A DNA stretch of 53,776 bases, from the NCBI GenBank assembly GCA_027315245.1, contig DAHUYK010000129.1, forward strand, positions 1 to 53,776, written 5' to 3'. Positions within the stretch are counted from its first letter, which is position 1; every line of letters begins with the position of its first letter. This DNA is from Vulcanimicrobiota bacterium. GTDB lineage: Bacteria > Vulcanimicrobiota > Vulcanimicrobiia > Vulcanimicrobiales > Vulcanimicrobiaceae. This document shows, one piece after another, positions 16,942 through 24,060 of the stretch. The notes under the pieces were generated by a model, which saw only the letters and a program-made list of their open reading frames with translations, ran no database searches and was not told where the DNA came from. The translations under genes were made by a program, and so were the position numbers.

Positions 16942-16970
16942 ACGATAGGTTTTCCGTGTGCGTTTGTCAA
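16942..16970 (-). promoter_or_regulatory. Promoter of the rplJ-rplL leader
   Basis: On the minus strand a perfect TTGACA (16970-16965) is followed after exactly 17 bases by TATCGT (16947-16942). This places the start of transcription near 16935, at the beginning of the L10 leader. Confidence 0.8.
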
Positions 16971-17030
16971 GGCGTCCAGCCAAGGCTTCCAGCCAAGGCT
17001 CTTCGGAACAGCCGCTCGAAGCGTCCCGTC

Positions 17031-17627
17031 GTGCAGACGCTTCCTTCGCCTGCGGCCGAGGCATTGGAACGGCTCCTTGCCGGCAATGCCGTCGCCGTAG
17101 CCGGCTCTCCGCTGGCAGTACCGGACGAAGCGACGCGCGCCGCATTAGCGCAGCACCAAGAGCCCTTCGCGGTCATCGTCTCGTGCGTCGACTCTCGGGT
17201 CGTTCCCGAGTTGCTTTTCCATCAGAAACCCGGGAGTCTCATCGTCGCACGCGTCCCCGGCAACGGCCTCTACGATACCACCGTGGCGACCGTCGATTTC
17301 GCCGTCGGCGAGTTGCGCGTGCCGCTCGTCTTCGTGCTCGGTCACTCGCAATGCGGTGCCATGCAGCTCGCATTACGCACGATCGATCAACGGGGCGCCA
17401 TGCCTACGGGTCTGCGCGGCGTCGTGCGCGCGCTCGCTCCGGCAATCAAGCGAACCCGTCAGGAGCGCGACGCACTCTCCACGGCGATAGCCGAGAACGT
17501 TCGGCTCGTCGCACCGGCACTGGCCCGGCGGTCACTCGCCCTGCGCACCGCGCTCAAAGCAAACGCCGCCGGGATCGCCGGCGGCGTTTACGATATCGCA
17601 AGCGGGAGTGTTACGCGGGTGCTTTGA
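17031..17627 (+). CDS. Beta-class carbonic anhydrase
   Basis: With the GTG start at 17031 the protein has 198 residues. The zinc ligands are Cys52 (in SCVDSRVVPE), His105 and Cys108 (GHSQCGA), and the Asp54-Arg56 dyad is present, so it should interconvert carbon dioxide and bicarbonate. The N-terminus AEALERLLAGN matches the family start. Another in-frame GTG at 16956 lies between the rplJ -35 and -10 boxes and would add an atypical basic segment; it is less likely. No strong ribosome-binding site is seen. The 3' end overlaps convergent rplA by 17 bases. Confidence 0.88.
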   Translation: MQTLPSPAAEALERLLAGNAVAVAGSPLAVPDEATRAALAQHQEPFAVIVSCVDSRVVPELLFHQKPGSLIVARVPGNGLYDTTVATVDFAVGELRVPLVFVLGHSQCGAMQLALRTIDQRGAMPTGLRGVVRALAPAIKRTRQERDALSTAIAENVRLVAPALARRSLALRTALKANAAGIAGGVYDIASGSVTRVL

Positions 17628-18309
17628 GGCGGTTCGGGTCGACCTTTACGCCCGGTCCCATCGTCGACGTAAGCGTCACGCTGCGCAGGTAGGTCCCTTT
17701 TGCCGCGGCGGGCCGCGCACGTGCGATCGCGTCAAGCAGCGTCGTGACGTTCTCGAGCAACTGCTCTTCCTCGAAGCTTGCCTTACCGACGATCGTATGA
17801 ATGATCGCGCTCTTGTCGATGCGGAACTCGACCTTGCCCGCCTTGATGTCGCGAATCGCGGCACCGATATTCGCCGAGACCGTCCCCGCCTTGGGGTTTG
17901 GCATCTTCGTGGCGAGAATGCGGCCGAGCTCCTTGCCGACCGATGCCATCATGTCGGGTGTGGCGACCGCGATATCGAAGTCCGTGAAACCGCCCTTGAC
18001 CTTGTCGATGAGGTCCTGGTCGCCGATGATGTCGGCGCCGGCCTCCGTCGCCTCCTTCGCCTTGTCGCCTTTGGCAAAAGCAATCACCCGCACGACTTGG
18101 CCCGTGCCGTGCGGAAGCAGGACGGTGCCGCGAACGTTTTGATCGCTCTTCTTCGGATCGATGCCGAGGCGAATGTGCGCTTCAACGGTCTCGTTGAACT
18201 TCGCGTTCGCGTTCTTCTTCACGAGTGCAACCGCTTCGCCGGGCGGGAACTCCGTCTTGCGATCGTACTGCGTCACGAGGGTTCGCAGGCGCTTTCCATG
18301 CGTGCGCAT
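17611..18309 (-). CDS. rplA: Ribosomal protein uL1
   Basis: A 232-residue protein of standard length; FNETVEAHIRLGIDPKKSDQ, VRGTVLLPHGTG and the signature region with the MPNPKAGTVSANI segment are diagnostic. It forms the mobile L1 stalk of the 50S subunit and in many bacteria represses its own operon by binding the rplK-rplA message. It starts directly after the rplK stop codon (adjacent, no gap), consistent with coupled synthesis. Confidence 0.98.
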   Translation of the reverse strand: MRTHGKRLRTLVTQYDRKTEFPPGEAVALVKKNANAKFNETVEAHIRLGIDPKKSDQNVRGTVLLPHGTGQVVRVIAFAKGDKAKEATEAGADIIGDQDLIDKVKGGFTDFDIAVATPDMMASVGKELGRILATKMPNPKAGTVSANIGAAIRDIKAGKVEFRIDKSAIIHTIVGKASFEEEQLLENVTTLLDAIARARPAAAKGTYLRSVTLTSTMGPGVKVDPNRLKAPA

Positions 18310-18732
18310 CTATTCGACCTCAACGCCCATCGAACGCGCCGTACCGGCAATGATGTGCTTTGCAGCGTCGACGTCGTTCGCGTTGAGATCCGGCATCTTC
18401 ACTTTGGCAATCTCTTCGAGCTGACGGTTCGTCAACTTGCCGACTTTATTGCGGTTGGGCTCTTTGCTGCCGGACTCGATCTTCGCGGCCTGCTTGATGA
18501 GAAACGATGCGGGCGGCGTCTTCGTGATGAACGTGAACGTACGATCATCGAATACGGTGATCTCGACGGGAATGATCATGCCGGCTTGCGCCGCGGTTCG
18601 CTCGTTGTACTGCTTGCAAAAATCCATGATGTTGAGGCTGTACGGTCCGAGCGCCGGCCCAATAGGCGGCGCTGGCGTCGCTTTGCCGGCAGGGATTTGC
18701 AGCCCGATTTTTCCTACGACCTTCTTAGCCAT
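18310..18732 (-). CDS. rplK: Ribosomal protein uL11
   Basis: A 140-residue protein. The N-terminal domain [21 protein letters not shown] and the C-terminal rRNA-binding domain ending [16 protein letters not shown] are canonical. It binds the GTPase-associated centre of 23S rRNA. It lies four bases after nusG, in the universal nusG-rplK-rplA order. Confidence 0.98.
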   Translation of the reverse strand: MAKKVVGKIGLQIPAGKATPAPPIGPALGPYSLNIMDFCKQYNERTAAQAGMIIPVEITVFDDRTFTFITKTPPASFLIKQAAKIESGSKEPNRNKVGKLTNRQLEEIAKVKMPDLNANDVDAAKHIIAGTARSMGVEVE

Positions 18733-18736
18733 CTCG

Positions 18737-19408
18737 TTACACCTTCTCGACTTGGAAGAACTCTAGTTCGACGGGCGTCTCGCGGCCAAAGATCGAGATA
18801 AGCGCGCGCAGACGCTCCTTCTCGGGCGCAATGTCATCGACGATGCCCGTGAAATCGAAGAACGGCCCTGACGTCACCTTGACGCGATCGCCCTTTTTGA
18901 AGTCGATCTTGAGCTTGGGCGCTTCGATACCCATCTGCTTGAGAATCGTCTTGACTTCTTTCTCTTGCAGCGCGACCGGCTTTTCTCCCGGACCGGGGCT
19001 GCCGACGAAACCGGTGACGCCCTGCGTGTTGCGCACGACGAACCACGACTGATCGTCCATGATCATCTCGACGAGCACGTATCCCGGAAAAACCTTCTTC
19101 GGCGTGATCTTGCGTTTGCCGTCTTTGAACTCAACCTCGTCTTCCATCGGCACGAGCACGCGGAAAATCTTATCCTGCATGTTCATCGAATGGATCCGGC
19201 GTTCGAGGTTCGCCTTGACCTTGTTCTCGTATCCGGAGTACGTGTGAACGACGAACCAGTTCCGCCCGTCTTTCGCGGACGGCTGTTCCTGCGGCTCGAG
19301 CGCTTCCTGTGGCTCGAGCGCTTCCTGCGAGTCGAGCGCTTCCTGCGGATGTGCCTCGGGCGCGAAGATCTCACCGAACGGCGTCGCTTCCGGAGCGATG
19401 TGTTCCAC
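18737..19408 (-). CDS. nusG: Transcription termination/antitermination protein NusG with acidic repeat extension
   Basis: With GTG 19408 the protein has 223 residues. The NGN domain starts at [17 protein letters not shown] and the KOW motif is [20 protein letters not shown]. NusG links RNA polymerase with Rho or the ribosome. The first 46 residues are an unusual acidic extension containing three to four QEAL(E/D)(P/S) units encoded by an 18-bp tandem repeat (19286-19348). The GTG is preceded by AGGAGG six bases upstream and shares its first base with the secE stop codon (TAGTG), so the start is well supported. A longer reading to 19534 overlaps secE and is rejected. Confidence 0.95.
   Translation of the reverse strand: MEHIAPEATPFGEIFAPEAHPQEALDSQEALEPQEALEPQEQPSAKDGRNWFVVHTYSGYENKVKANLERRIHSMNMQDKIFRVLVPMEDEVEFKDGKRKITPKKVFPGYVLVEMIMDDQSWFVVRNTQGVTGFVGSPGPGEKPVALQEKEVKTILKQMGIEAPKLKIDFKKGDRVKVTSGPFFDFTGIVDDIAPEKERLRALISIFGRETPVELEFFQVEKV
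19286..19348. repeat. 18-bp tandem repeat inside nusG
   Basis: Units beginning TTCCTG(C/T)G start at 19286, 19304, 19322 and 19340, exactly 18 bases apart; the fourth is partial. They encode the QEALxx hexapeptide repeat of the NusG N-terminal extension. Copy number at such a repeat is likely to vary between strains. Confidence 0.85.
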
Positions 19409-19671
19409 TAGAGCCCTCCTCCCGACATCGGACGAATCCAATGGAAGAGCACTCCAAATGCCTGGTCGAGCGCCCACGTAAAGAGCCCGATGCCGATGAC
19501 GAGCGCGATCGTCAGCACGGTCGCCGATATCCACTCTTCCCGAGTTGGCCAGGTGACGCGACGAAGTTCCGCCACGACTCCGCGAAAGAAGTCGCCGCCC
19601 CCAAGCGCGGACGCCCGCCGATTCGCGGTTGCGGCGCTCCGGCCCATCGCACTCTTCTTTTGTTCGCTCAT
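19408..19671 (-). CDS. secE: Preprotein translocase subunit SecE
   Basis: An 87-residue SecE with one transmembrane helix (about 51-72, VLTIALVIGIGLFTWALDQAF) preceded by the family motif FFRGVVAELRRVTWPTREEW. It clamps SecY in the translocon. The ATG at 19669-19671 is chosen because the upstream in-frame residues run into the tRNA-Trp gene. It is the standard neighbour between tRNA-Trp and nusG. Confidence 0.95.
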   Translation of the reverse strand: MSEQKKSAMGRSAATANRRASALGGGDFFRGVVAELRRVTWPTREEWISATVLTIALVIGIGLFTWALDQAFGVLFHWIRPMSGGGL

Positions 19672-19710
19672 ACCATCACTACGTTCACTACGTTCTTTGG
19701 AAATGTTCCC

Positions 19711-19786
19711 TGGCAGGGCGGGCAGGACTTGAACCCGCAACCCGTCGCTTTGGAGGCGACCGCTCTACCAATTGAGCTACCGCCCT
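19711..19786 (-). tRNA. tRNA-Trp (CCA)
   Basis: A 76-base cloverleaf on the minus strand with acceptor AGGGCGG/CCGCCCT, anticodon stem GTCGC/GCGAC and loop CTCCAAA, giving anticodon CCA. The 3' CCA end is encoded (19711-19713). Its place between rpmG and secE is a conserved bacterial arrangement. Confidence 0.97.
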
Positions 19787-19900
19787 ATAACCCCAAACGG
19801 CTTCGCCGTTCGTGGACCCCTTTGATGAAACAGCACTACGCCGCTTCGCGGCTCCGCGCCCCCACTGCGTGGGTCCCCAGAATCCGCAGCGTTTCCCCCT

Positions 19901-20065
19901 CTATCTCGTCTCGCGATGAGAACGGTGGCAACGGCAGAAGCGGCAATACTTGCTCAACTCGAGCCGATCTGTCGTCTTCTGCTTGTTCTTTTGCGTGTGG
20001 TAGTTCCGGCGCTTGCACTCCGTGCAGGCGAGGACGACCATCACTCGGTTTTCCTTCTTTGCCAT
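19901..20065 (-). CDS. rpmG: Ribosomal protein bL33 (zinc-binding form)
   Basis: A 54-residue protein, [20 protein letters not shown] followed by [25 protein letters not shown]..., clearly bL33. The two CxxC pairs (CTEC and CRFC) make it the C+ zinc-binding version. It sits just ahead of tRNA-Trp and secE, as in Firmicutes, and its start codon is the ATG at 20063-20065. The 114 bases between it and tRNA-Trp contain small hairpins only. Confidence 0.96.
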   Translation of the reverse strand: MAKKENRVMVVLACTECKRRNYHTQKNKQKTTDRLELSKYCRFCRCHRSHRETR

Positions 20066-20091
20066 TCTCTACAGCCCCATCGCAGGACATG

Positions 20092-20112
20092 AAAAACGGA
20101 CCCCAGGTCCGT
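20092..20112 (-). terminator. Terminator-like hairpin upstream of rpmG
   Basis: On the minus strand ACGGACC-TGG-GGTCCGT is followed by TTTTT. It could end the tRNA-Arg transcript, but it also lies immediately downstream of a good promoter (20123-20151) and upstream of rpmG, so it may act as an attenuator of the rpmG-trnW-secE-nusG operon. Confidence 0.75.
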
Positions 20113-20122
20113 CCAGCACCCT

Positions 20123-20151
20123 ATGCTACCATGCCGCCCTCGTCAGTGCAA
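20123..20151 (-). promoter_or_regulatory. Putative promoter of rpmG-trnW-secE-nusG
   Basis: On the minus strand TTGCAC (20151-20146), a 17-base spacer and TAGCAT (20128-20123). Transcription would start near 20117, just before the terminator-like hairpin at 20092-20112. Confidence 0.6.
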
Positions 20152-20267
20152 GACAATGTTCCGGTTATGCCGGCGGCCCTCCGGAGGACCGGGTCGGCCC
20201 TGCTGAGCCGAAGCAGCCGCCAGAATCGCCGTACCCTTGCTTTCTTGGTTCTCGTCCCGTGGATTCA

Positions 20268-20342
20268 TGCGCCCGGGCGGAATCGAACCGCCAGCCTTGG
20301 GCTTAGGAGTCCCCTGCTCTATCCAGTTTGAGCTACGGGCGC
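20268..20342 (-). tRNA. tRNA-Arg (CCT) with a mismatched anticodon stem
   Basis: A 75-base cloverleaf: acceptor GCGCCCG/CGGGCGC with discriminator A and no encoded CCA, D arm GCTC/GAGC, T arm GGCGG-TTCGATT-CCGCC, anticodon loop CTCCTAA (anticodon CCT). The anticodon stem reads GGGGA against GCCCA, so only the three middle pairs form; positions 27-43 (G-A) and 31-39 (A-G) are mismatched. The rest is intact, so it is either a functional but odd tRNA or an early-decay copy. Confidence 0.85.
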
Positions 20343-20390
20343 GCGCTGGCCACTGTAGATTGTATGCGGGCTCACGGCACTCGTCCTTTT

Positions 20391-21041
20391 CTACGGACCG
20401 GGGCTGTCAAATCCAGCCGGCCCGGTCGCCTTCGTCCTCGTCGCAACTTGAACGTCGTGATCCACGAACACCGTAAAGACTTGCTGGGTGTTCAGAGTTA
20501 CGTCTCTTCCGCGCACGAAGTTATGGGCGAAAAGCCCAACTGGACCGAGCAAGACGTAACTCACTATGGTTGCCGTGCTGGCTGCGCCTCGCCGCTGACC
20601 GCTTTCGCTCGCATGGCTCGTGGGCGACAGCGCGATGCGGCCTCCGTCTTGACTGAAGACCCAATCGATGCTCAGTCCTAACTTTCCGCCATGACCGTTG
20701 CCGCCCGCATGATCGACCATCGTTACCGTCGCATGGCCTGGCGATCCCTCCGGGATCACGAGCCAGCCTCCGACATCGACCTCTCTGACGACACGCACCG
20801 CAACTTGATCGCCGACTTGAGCTGTGGCCGATGATATAGGCTCTGCAAGGGAGACCTGCACGATCGTTCCCCCGGGAACGAGTACGTCACCCGGCTGCGT
20901 TGCACGCGGCATGACCGGCCCGGTCGTCGCCGACCGAGCTGCCGGCGGCACAGGCGCCGCCGATGCGGGCGATGGCATGTGGAAGACGATACCGGCAACG
21001 CCAAGCACAAACGCAAGGCAACCGCACTTAAGAGCGAGCAT
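20391..21041 (-). CDS. Secreted protein of unknown function
   Basis: A 216-residue protein with a signal peptide (GCLAFVLGVAGIVFHMPSPASA) and a Pro/Ala/Thr-rich linker. The folded part begins at VLVPGGTIVQVSLAEPISSATAQVGDQVAVRVV and WLVIPEGSPGHATVTMVDHAG, a beta-rich pattern resembling periplasmic domains that start with xPxGTxVxVxLxxxxSSxxxxxGD. A moderately hydrophobic stretch (TIVSYVLLGPVGLFAHNFV) follows residue 160. No catalytic motif is seen. It is divergent from the methyltransferase with 154 bases between. Confidence 0.7.
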   Translation of the reverse strand: MLALKCGCLAFVLGVAGIVFHMPSPASAAPVPPAARSATTGPVMPRATQPGDVLVPGGTIVQVSLAEPISSATAQVGDQVAVRVVREVDVGGWLVIPEGSPGHATVTMVDHAGGNGHGGKLGLSIDWVFSQDGGRIALSPTSHASESGQRRGAASTATIVSYVLLGPVGLFAHNFVRGRDVTLNTQQVFTVFVDHDVQVATRTKATGPAGFDSPGP

Positions 21042-21195
21042 GGGGACCTCCGTATTGCTTTGTTCTCTCTATCTACCCGCCGCTCCCTAGGAGTGGCACG
21101 CTCCTACGGCTGCCTCATTGTTCGCCAAAGAGCCCTCCGGAGCAGTCCCGAGTGGCTCTGCGCAGACGGCGCCATTCAGTTGAACACTCGTATGC

Positions 21196-21981
21196 ATGAG
21201 CGATCGGACTTCGGTCCAGCAGTATTGGGAACGCCGGCTGCGGACGGGCGTCTCGCTCGCGACCGTCGGGTGGTGGAGCTTCGGCGAGGCTTTCAACCGC
21301 TGGATGTATCGTGTCAGGCGCCAGGTGTTCCTGCGCAACGTACGACCCCTCGTCGGACCTGAGGCGCGCGTGCTCGACGTCGGCTCGGGCAGCGGCTTCT
21401 ATTTAGAGCGGTGGCGCGAACTCGGCGTCGCCTCGATCACTGCGTCAGATATGACCGCCGCCGCCGTCGCGGCTCTGCGCGAACGGTTCGACATGTCCGT
21501 CGAACAGCTCGACATCGGTGATCCGGACCTTAGGGCACAGCAGCGCTTCGACGCGATCTCCGTGATGGACGTGCTCTTTCACATCGTCGATGACGAACGG
21601 TACCGCACGAGCTTTCGGAACGCCGCGTCGCTTTTGGTCCCGGGCGGCCTGCTCATCTTCAGCGATAACTTTCTTCACGGCTGCACGCTACGCAGCCAGT
21701 ATCAAGTGAGCCGCAGCATCAACGAGACGCTCTCGGCCCTCGACGATGCCGGCTTCGACGTCGTCACGCGCCGGCCGATCTTCGTCTTCATGAACACGCC
21801 GGTCGACAGCGATTCCACCGTCCTCCGAGCCTACTGGCGTGGGCTGCAGCGGGTGCTTCGCCGCGACCCGACGCACGGCAACGCGACGGGTGCTGCGCTC
21901 TACCTGCCCGAGTTGCTCATGGCCGCGCTTCTTCGCGAAGGCCCCTCGACGGAGCTCACGATCTGCAGGCGCCGCCGGTAG
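21196..21981 (+). CDS. Class I SAM-dependent methyltransferase
   Basis: A 261-residue protein. Motif I is VLDVGSGSGFYLERW, motif II region FDAISVMDVLFHIVDD, and motif III LVPGGLLIFSDNF, a standard Rossmann-fold methyltransferase. The N-terminal SVQQYWERRL is often seen in methyltransferases of polysaccharide or small-molecule pathways. The acceptor is unknown. It precedes the free-methionine sulfoxide reductase by 19 bases and may be cotranscribed with it. Confidence 0.85.
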   Translation: MSDRTSVQQYWERRLRTGVSLATVGWWSFGEAFNRWMYRVRRQVFLRNVRPLVGPEARVLDVGSGSGFYLERWRELGVASITASDMTAAAVAALRERFDMSVEQLDIGDPDLRAQQRFDAISVMDVLFHIVDDERYRTSFRNAASLLVPGGLLIFSDNFLHGCTLRSQYQVSRSINETLSALDDAGFDVVTRRPIFVFMNTPVDSDSTVLRAYWRGLQRVLRRDPTHGNATGAALYLPELLMAALLREGPSTELTICRRRR

Positions 21982-22000
21982 GCTGCCTAAATCGCGCTCG

Positions 22001-22462
22001 ATGGACTACGCGCTGCTCGATGCGCAGCTGCGCGAGTTGCTCGCGGGCGAGAGCGACGCTCTCGCGAATGCAGCGAACTTCGCCGCCTTCGTCTTCCACG
22101 AGGTTCCCGACGTGAGCTGGGCCGGCTTCTACTATGCGGCCCCGCCGGGCGAGCTCGTCCTCGGGCCGTTCCAAGGGCGTCCCGCATGCACGCGGCTCCC
22201 CGCCGGACGCGGCGTCTGCGGTCGTGCGCTCCAAGCGCGCGAGACGCTCGTGGTCGACGACGTCGGCGCTTTCCAGGATCACATCGTCTGCGATCCGTCG
22301 GCCCTCTCTGAAATCGTCGTGCCGGTCCTGTGGGCCGATAACCCCTACGGCGTTTTCGATGTCGATAGCGCCTTGCCGGCGCGGTTTGGGCCGCTCGACC
22401 GGATAGGGATCGAGCGCCTCGTCCACACCTTCATGGAACTGGTTCCTCCCGCGCGCTCCTAA
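22001..22462 (+). CDS. msrC: Free methionine-(R)-sulfoxide reductase (fRMsr), GAF fold
   Basis: A 153-residue single GAF domain. The fRMsr signature is complete: VSWAGFYY, LGPFQGRPACTRLPAGRGVCG and HIVCDPSALSEIVVPV, with the three conserved cysteines of the family. It reduces free L-methionine-(R)-sulfoxide, using thioredoxin. Start ATG 22001 matches the family length; the longer frame back to 21839 lies inside the methyltransferase gene. Confidence 0.92.
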   Translation: MDYALLDAQLRELLAGESDALANAANFAAFVFHEVPDVSWAGFYYAAPPGELVLGPFQGRPACTRLPAGRGVCGRALQARETLVVDDVGAFQDHIVCDPSALSEIVVPVLWADNPYGVFDVDSALPARFGPLDRIGIERLVHTFMELVPPARS

Positions 22463-22597
22463 AGGGCAGTAGGCCAGGGAGGACTGCCTCCGTTTGGTGA
22501 ACCGGCTCAACGGGAAATTATGACAACCTAAAGGTGCGGACGTACGCTTGCAGATAGCGAGCCGTAGGACGTTTGCATCGGAAAGCGGGGACCAGCG

Positions 22598-22906
22598 ATG
22601 CTTGCTACGGCCGACGAAGCGATGCTGCGACTGGAACTCTCGATCGAAATTGCAACCGATGCCCGGCGGGCGTCCGAAGCGTTTTGGAAAGCGTGGCTCT
22701 GGCAATCGCGCGAAACCGACGGTCGCCCGAGCACGGAGTTCTGCTCGATTCTTGCGCAGCGCTTTCGCATCTCCAACGGTGAGGTGTGCAGAGAGTGGCT
22801 GGAGTGGTACGGCCTTCTCACGAGTTGGGAGCTCGCCGCTGCGCTCGTGGGGCGCGACGTGCGCTCGGTACCTGCGGTCTACGGCACCTCGCATCGCAGA
22901 GCATAA
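22598..22906 (+). CDS. Small protein of unknown function
   Basis: A 102-residue protein with a good ribosome-binding site (GGGGACC before ATG) and codon use like its neighbours. It is predicted mainly helical and Trp-rich (FWKAWLWQ, REWLEWYGLLTSWEL), with a helix-turn-helix-like centre (ILAQRFRISNGEVCREWL). No family is recognised. Its last 28 bases overlap the 3' end of the convergent membrane glycosyltransferase. The 135 bases upstream hold no other gene. Confidence 0.5.
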   Translation: MLATADEAMLRLELSIEIATDARRASEAFWKAWLWQSRETDGRPSTEFCSILAQRFRISNGEVCREWLEWYGLLTSWELAAALVGRDVRSVPAVYGTSHRRA

Positions 22907-24060
22907 ACGACCGCGATCAGTGGCCAGTACAAGAAATAGCTGACGAGCGACCGCGGCGCAAAGAACAGCACGATCGCGGGAGCCACGAACGGAAGCCATG
23001 CGCTCTTGCGTGGATAGCGCACGTATGCATACAAGCACACGAGAAACGACGATGCCCAGAGAACGATCATCATGCCGCGTGACGCAGGAAGCAGACGGCT
23101 TGCCATGAGCTGCACGATGCCCACGCCGAGCGGCAGCGGATGCGCCGTCAGCGGAGCGAGGATGCCATCGATCCACGCGGCAGCGTTCCAGAGAGCGAAC
23201 GGAATGTTTGGCACGGCAAACGTCGCGACGAGGATTCCGATCGTTCTGCTGTAACGGCGAAGGTTCGATCTCGCATCCGTCATGCGCCACCAATGTACGA
23301 GCGCAAAGGGCACGACGAACCACGCGTCTTGCTTGAGCGCGCATGCCACGCCGAGCCAGAGCGCCGCCCACTCTGGCGACGACTCCCACAACGCGGCAAC
23401 GGCGATCATCGGAAGAACCCAGACGATGTCGGTTCCGCCGCCCATGACGAAATAGAGAAACTCAGGGACGACGAGGACGATCAAGCCGACCGCCAAGCGG
23501 CTCTCGGGCGGTACGAATGCGTAGGCGAGGAGCAGCGCGGCGAAGAGCAACGCGAGATTGACCCATAGCATGTTCGCCACGTGCGCAGCCACGAACGGGA
23601 CATAGACGAGAAACGCAAGCGCCGGATACGATTGCTCGGTGACGAGCGTCCCATGCCCCGTGACCGTGCGGTCCTTGGCCGGCACCGCAAACTGCGTCAG
23701 CGCGGGCCGCATGTCCGCAACGTAGGGATCGCGTTTCTGCAGCAAGAGTTGCGCCGAGTACTGGTCGTACGCCAGCGCGTCGTTCGAATAATGCTGCAGA
23801 ATGTCCGTCGACATGCCGAGCACCGCCGCGCCGGCAAACAAACCGGCGAGGCAGAGTGCGGGATAGACGGTGGTCAACCATGGCCGCTCGGTGGCGAAGA
23901 TGCCGCGCACGGCGACGAAGGCGATGACGTACGCGGCGACGCTCAGCAGCACGAGTGGGCGGTCGTGCGGCGCGCCGGCAATCCACGCTCGGTATCCGAT
24001 GTCGACGAAAATCGTCGCCAGCACCGCTCCGCCGAGTTGATGCAGGCGCACGTACGTCAC
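22879..24060 (-). CDS. Polytopic membrane glycosyltransferase (GT-C/GT87-like)
   Basis: A 393-residue membrane protein with about ten helices. The first outer loop contains DILQHYSNDALAYDQYSAQLLLQKRDPYV, the acidic loop typical of GT-C enzymes using polyprenyl-phosphate sugars, and the MRPALTQF...YPALAFLVYVPF and ALKQDAWFVVPFALVH segments fit DUF2029/GT87-type proteins. It probably adds mannose or a similar sugar to a lipid carrier or wall glycan on the outer face. GTG 24060 overlaps the TGA of the upstream paralogue, so the pair is translationally coupled. Confidence 0.75.
   Translation of the reverse strand: MTYVRLHQLGGAVLATIFVDIGYRAWIAGAPHDRPLVLLSVAAYVIAFVAVRGIFATERPWLTTVYPALCLAGLFAGAAVLGMSTDILQHYSNDALAYDQYSAQLLLQKRDPYVADMRPALTQFAVPAKDRTVTGHGTLVTEQSYPALAFLVYVPFVAAHVANMLWVNLALLFAALLLAYAFVPPESRLAVGLIVLVVPEFLYFVMGGGTDIVWVLPMIAVAALWESSPEWAALWLGVACALKQDAWFVVPFALVHWWRMTDARSNLRRYSRTIGILVATFAVPNIPFALWNAAAWIDGILAPLTAHPLPLGVGIVQLMASRLLPASRGMMIVLWASSFLVCLYAYVRYPRKSAWLPFVAPAIVLFFAPRSLVSYFLYWPLIAVVYALRCEVP

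Noticed and set aside
16956-17030. Earlier GTG start for carbonic anhydrase
   Set aside because: It lies inside the rplJ promoter and adds a basic segment not found in the family.
19309-20331. 340-residue plus-strand ORF
   Set aside because: It runs antisense through nusG, secE, tRNA-Trp, rpmG and tRNA-Arg; not coding.
21088-21110. TAGGAG...CTCCTA inverted repeat as another copy of the CTAG-tipped element
   Set aside because: Only six bases pair around a seven-base loop and the rest of the arm sequence is absent; too short to assign.
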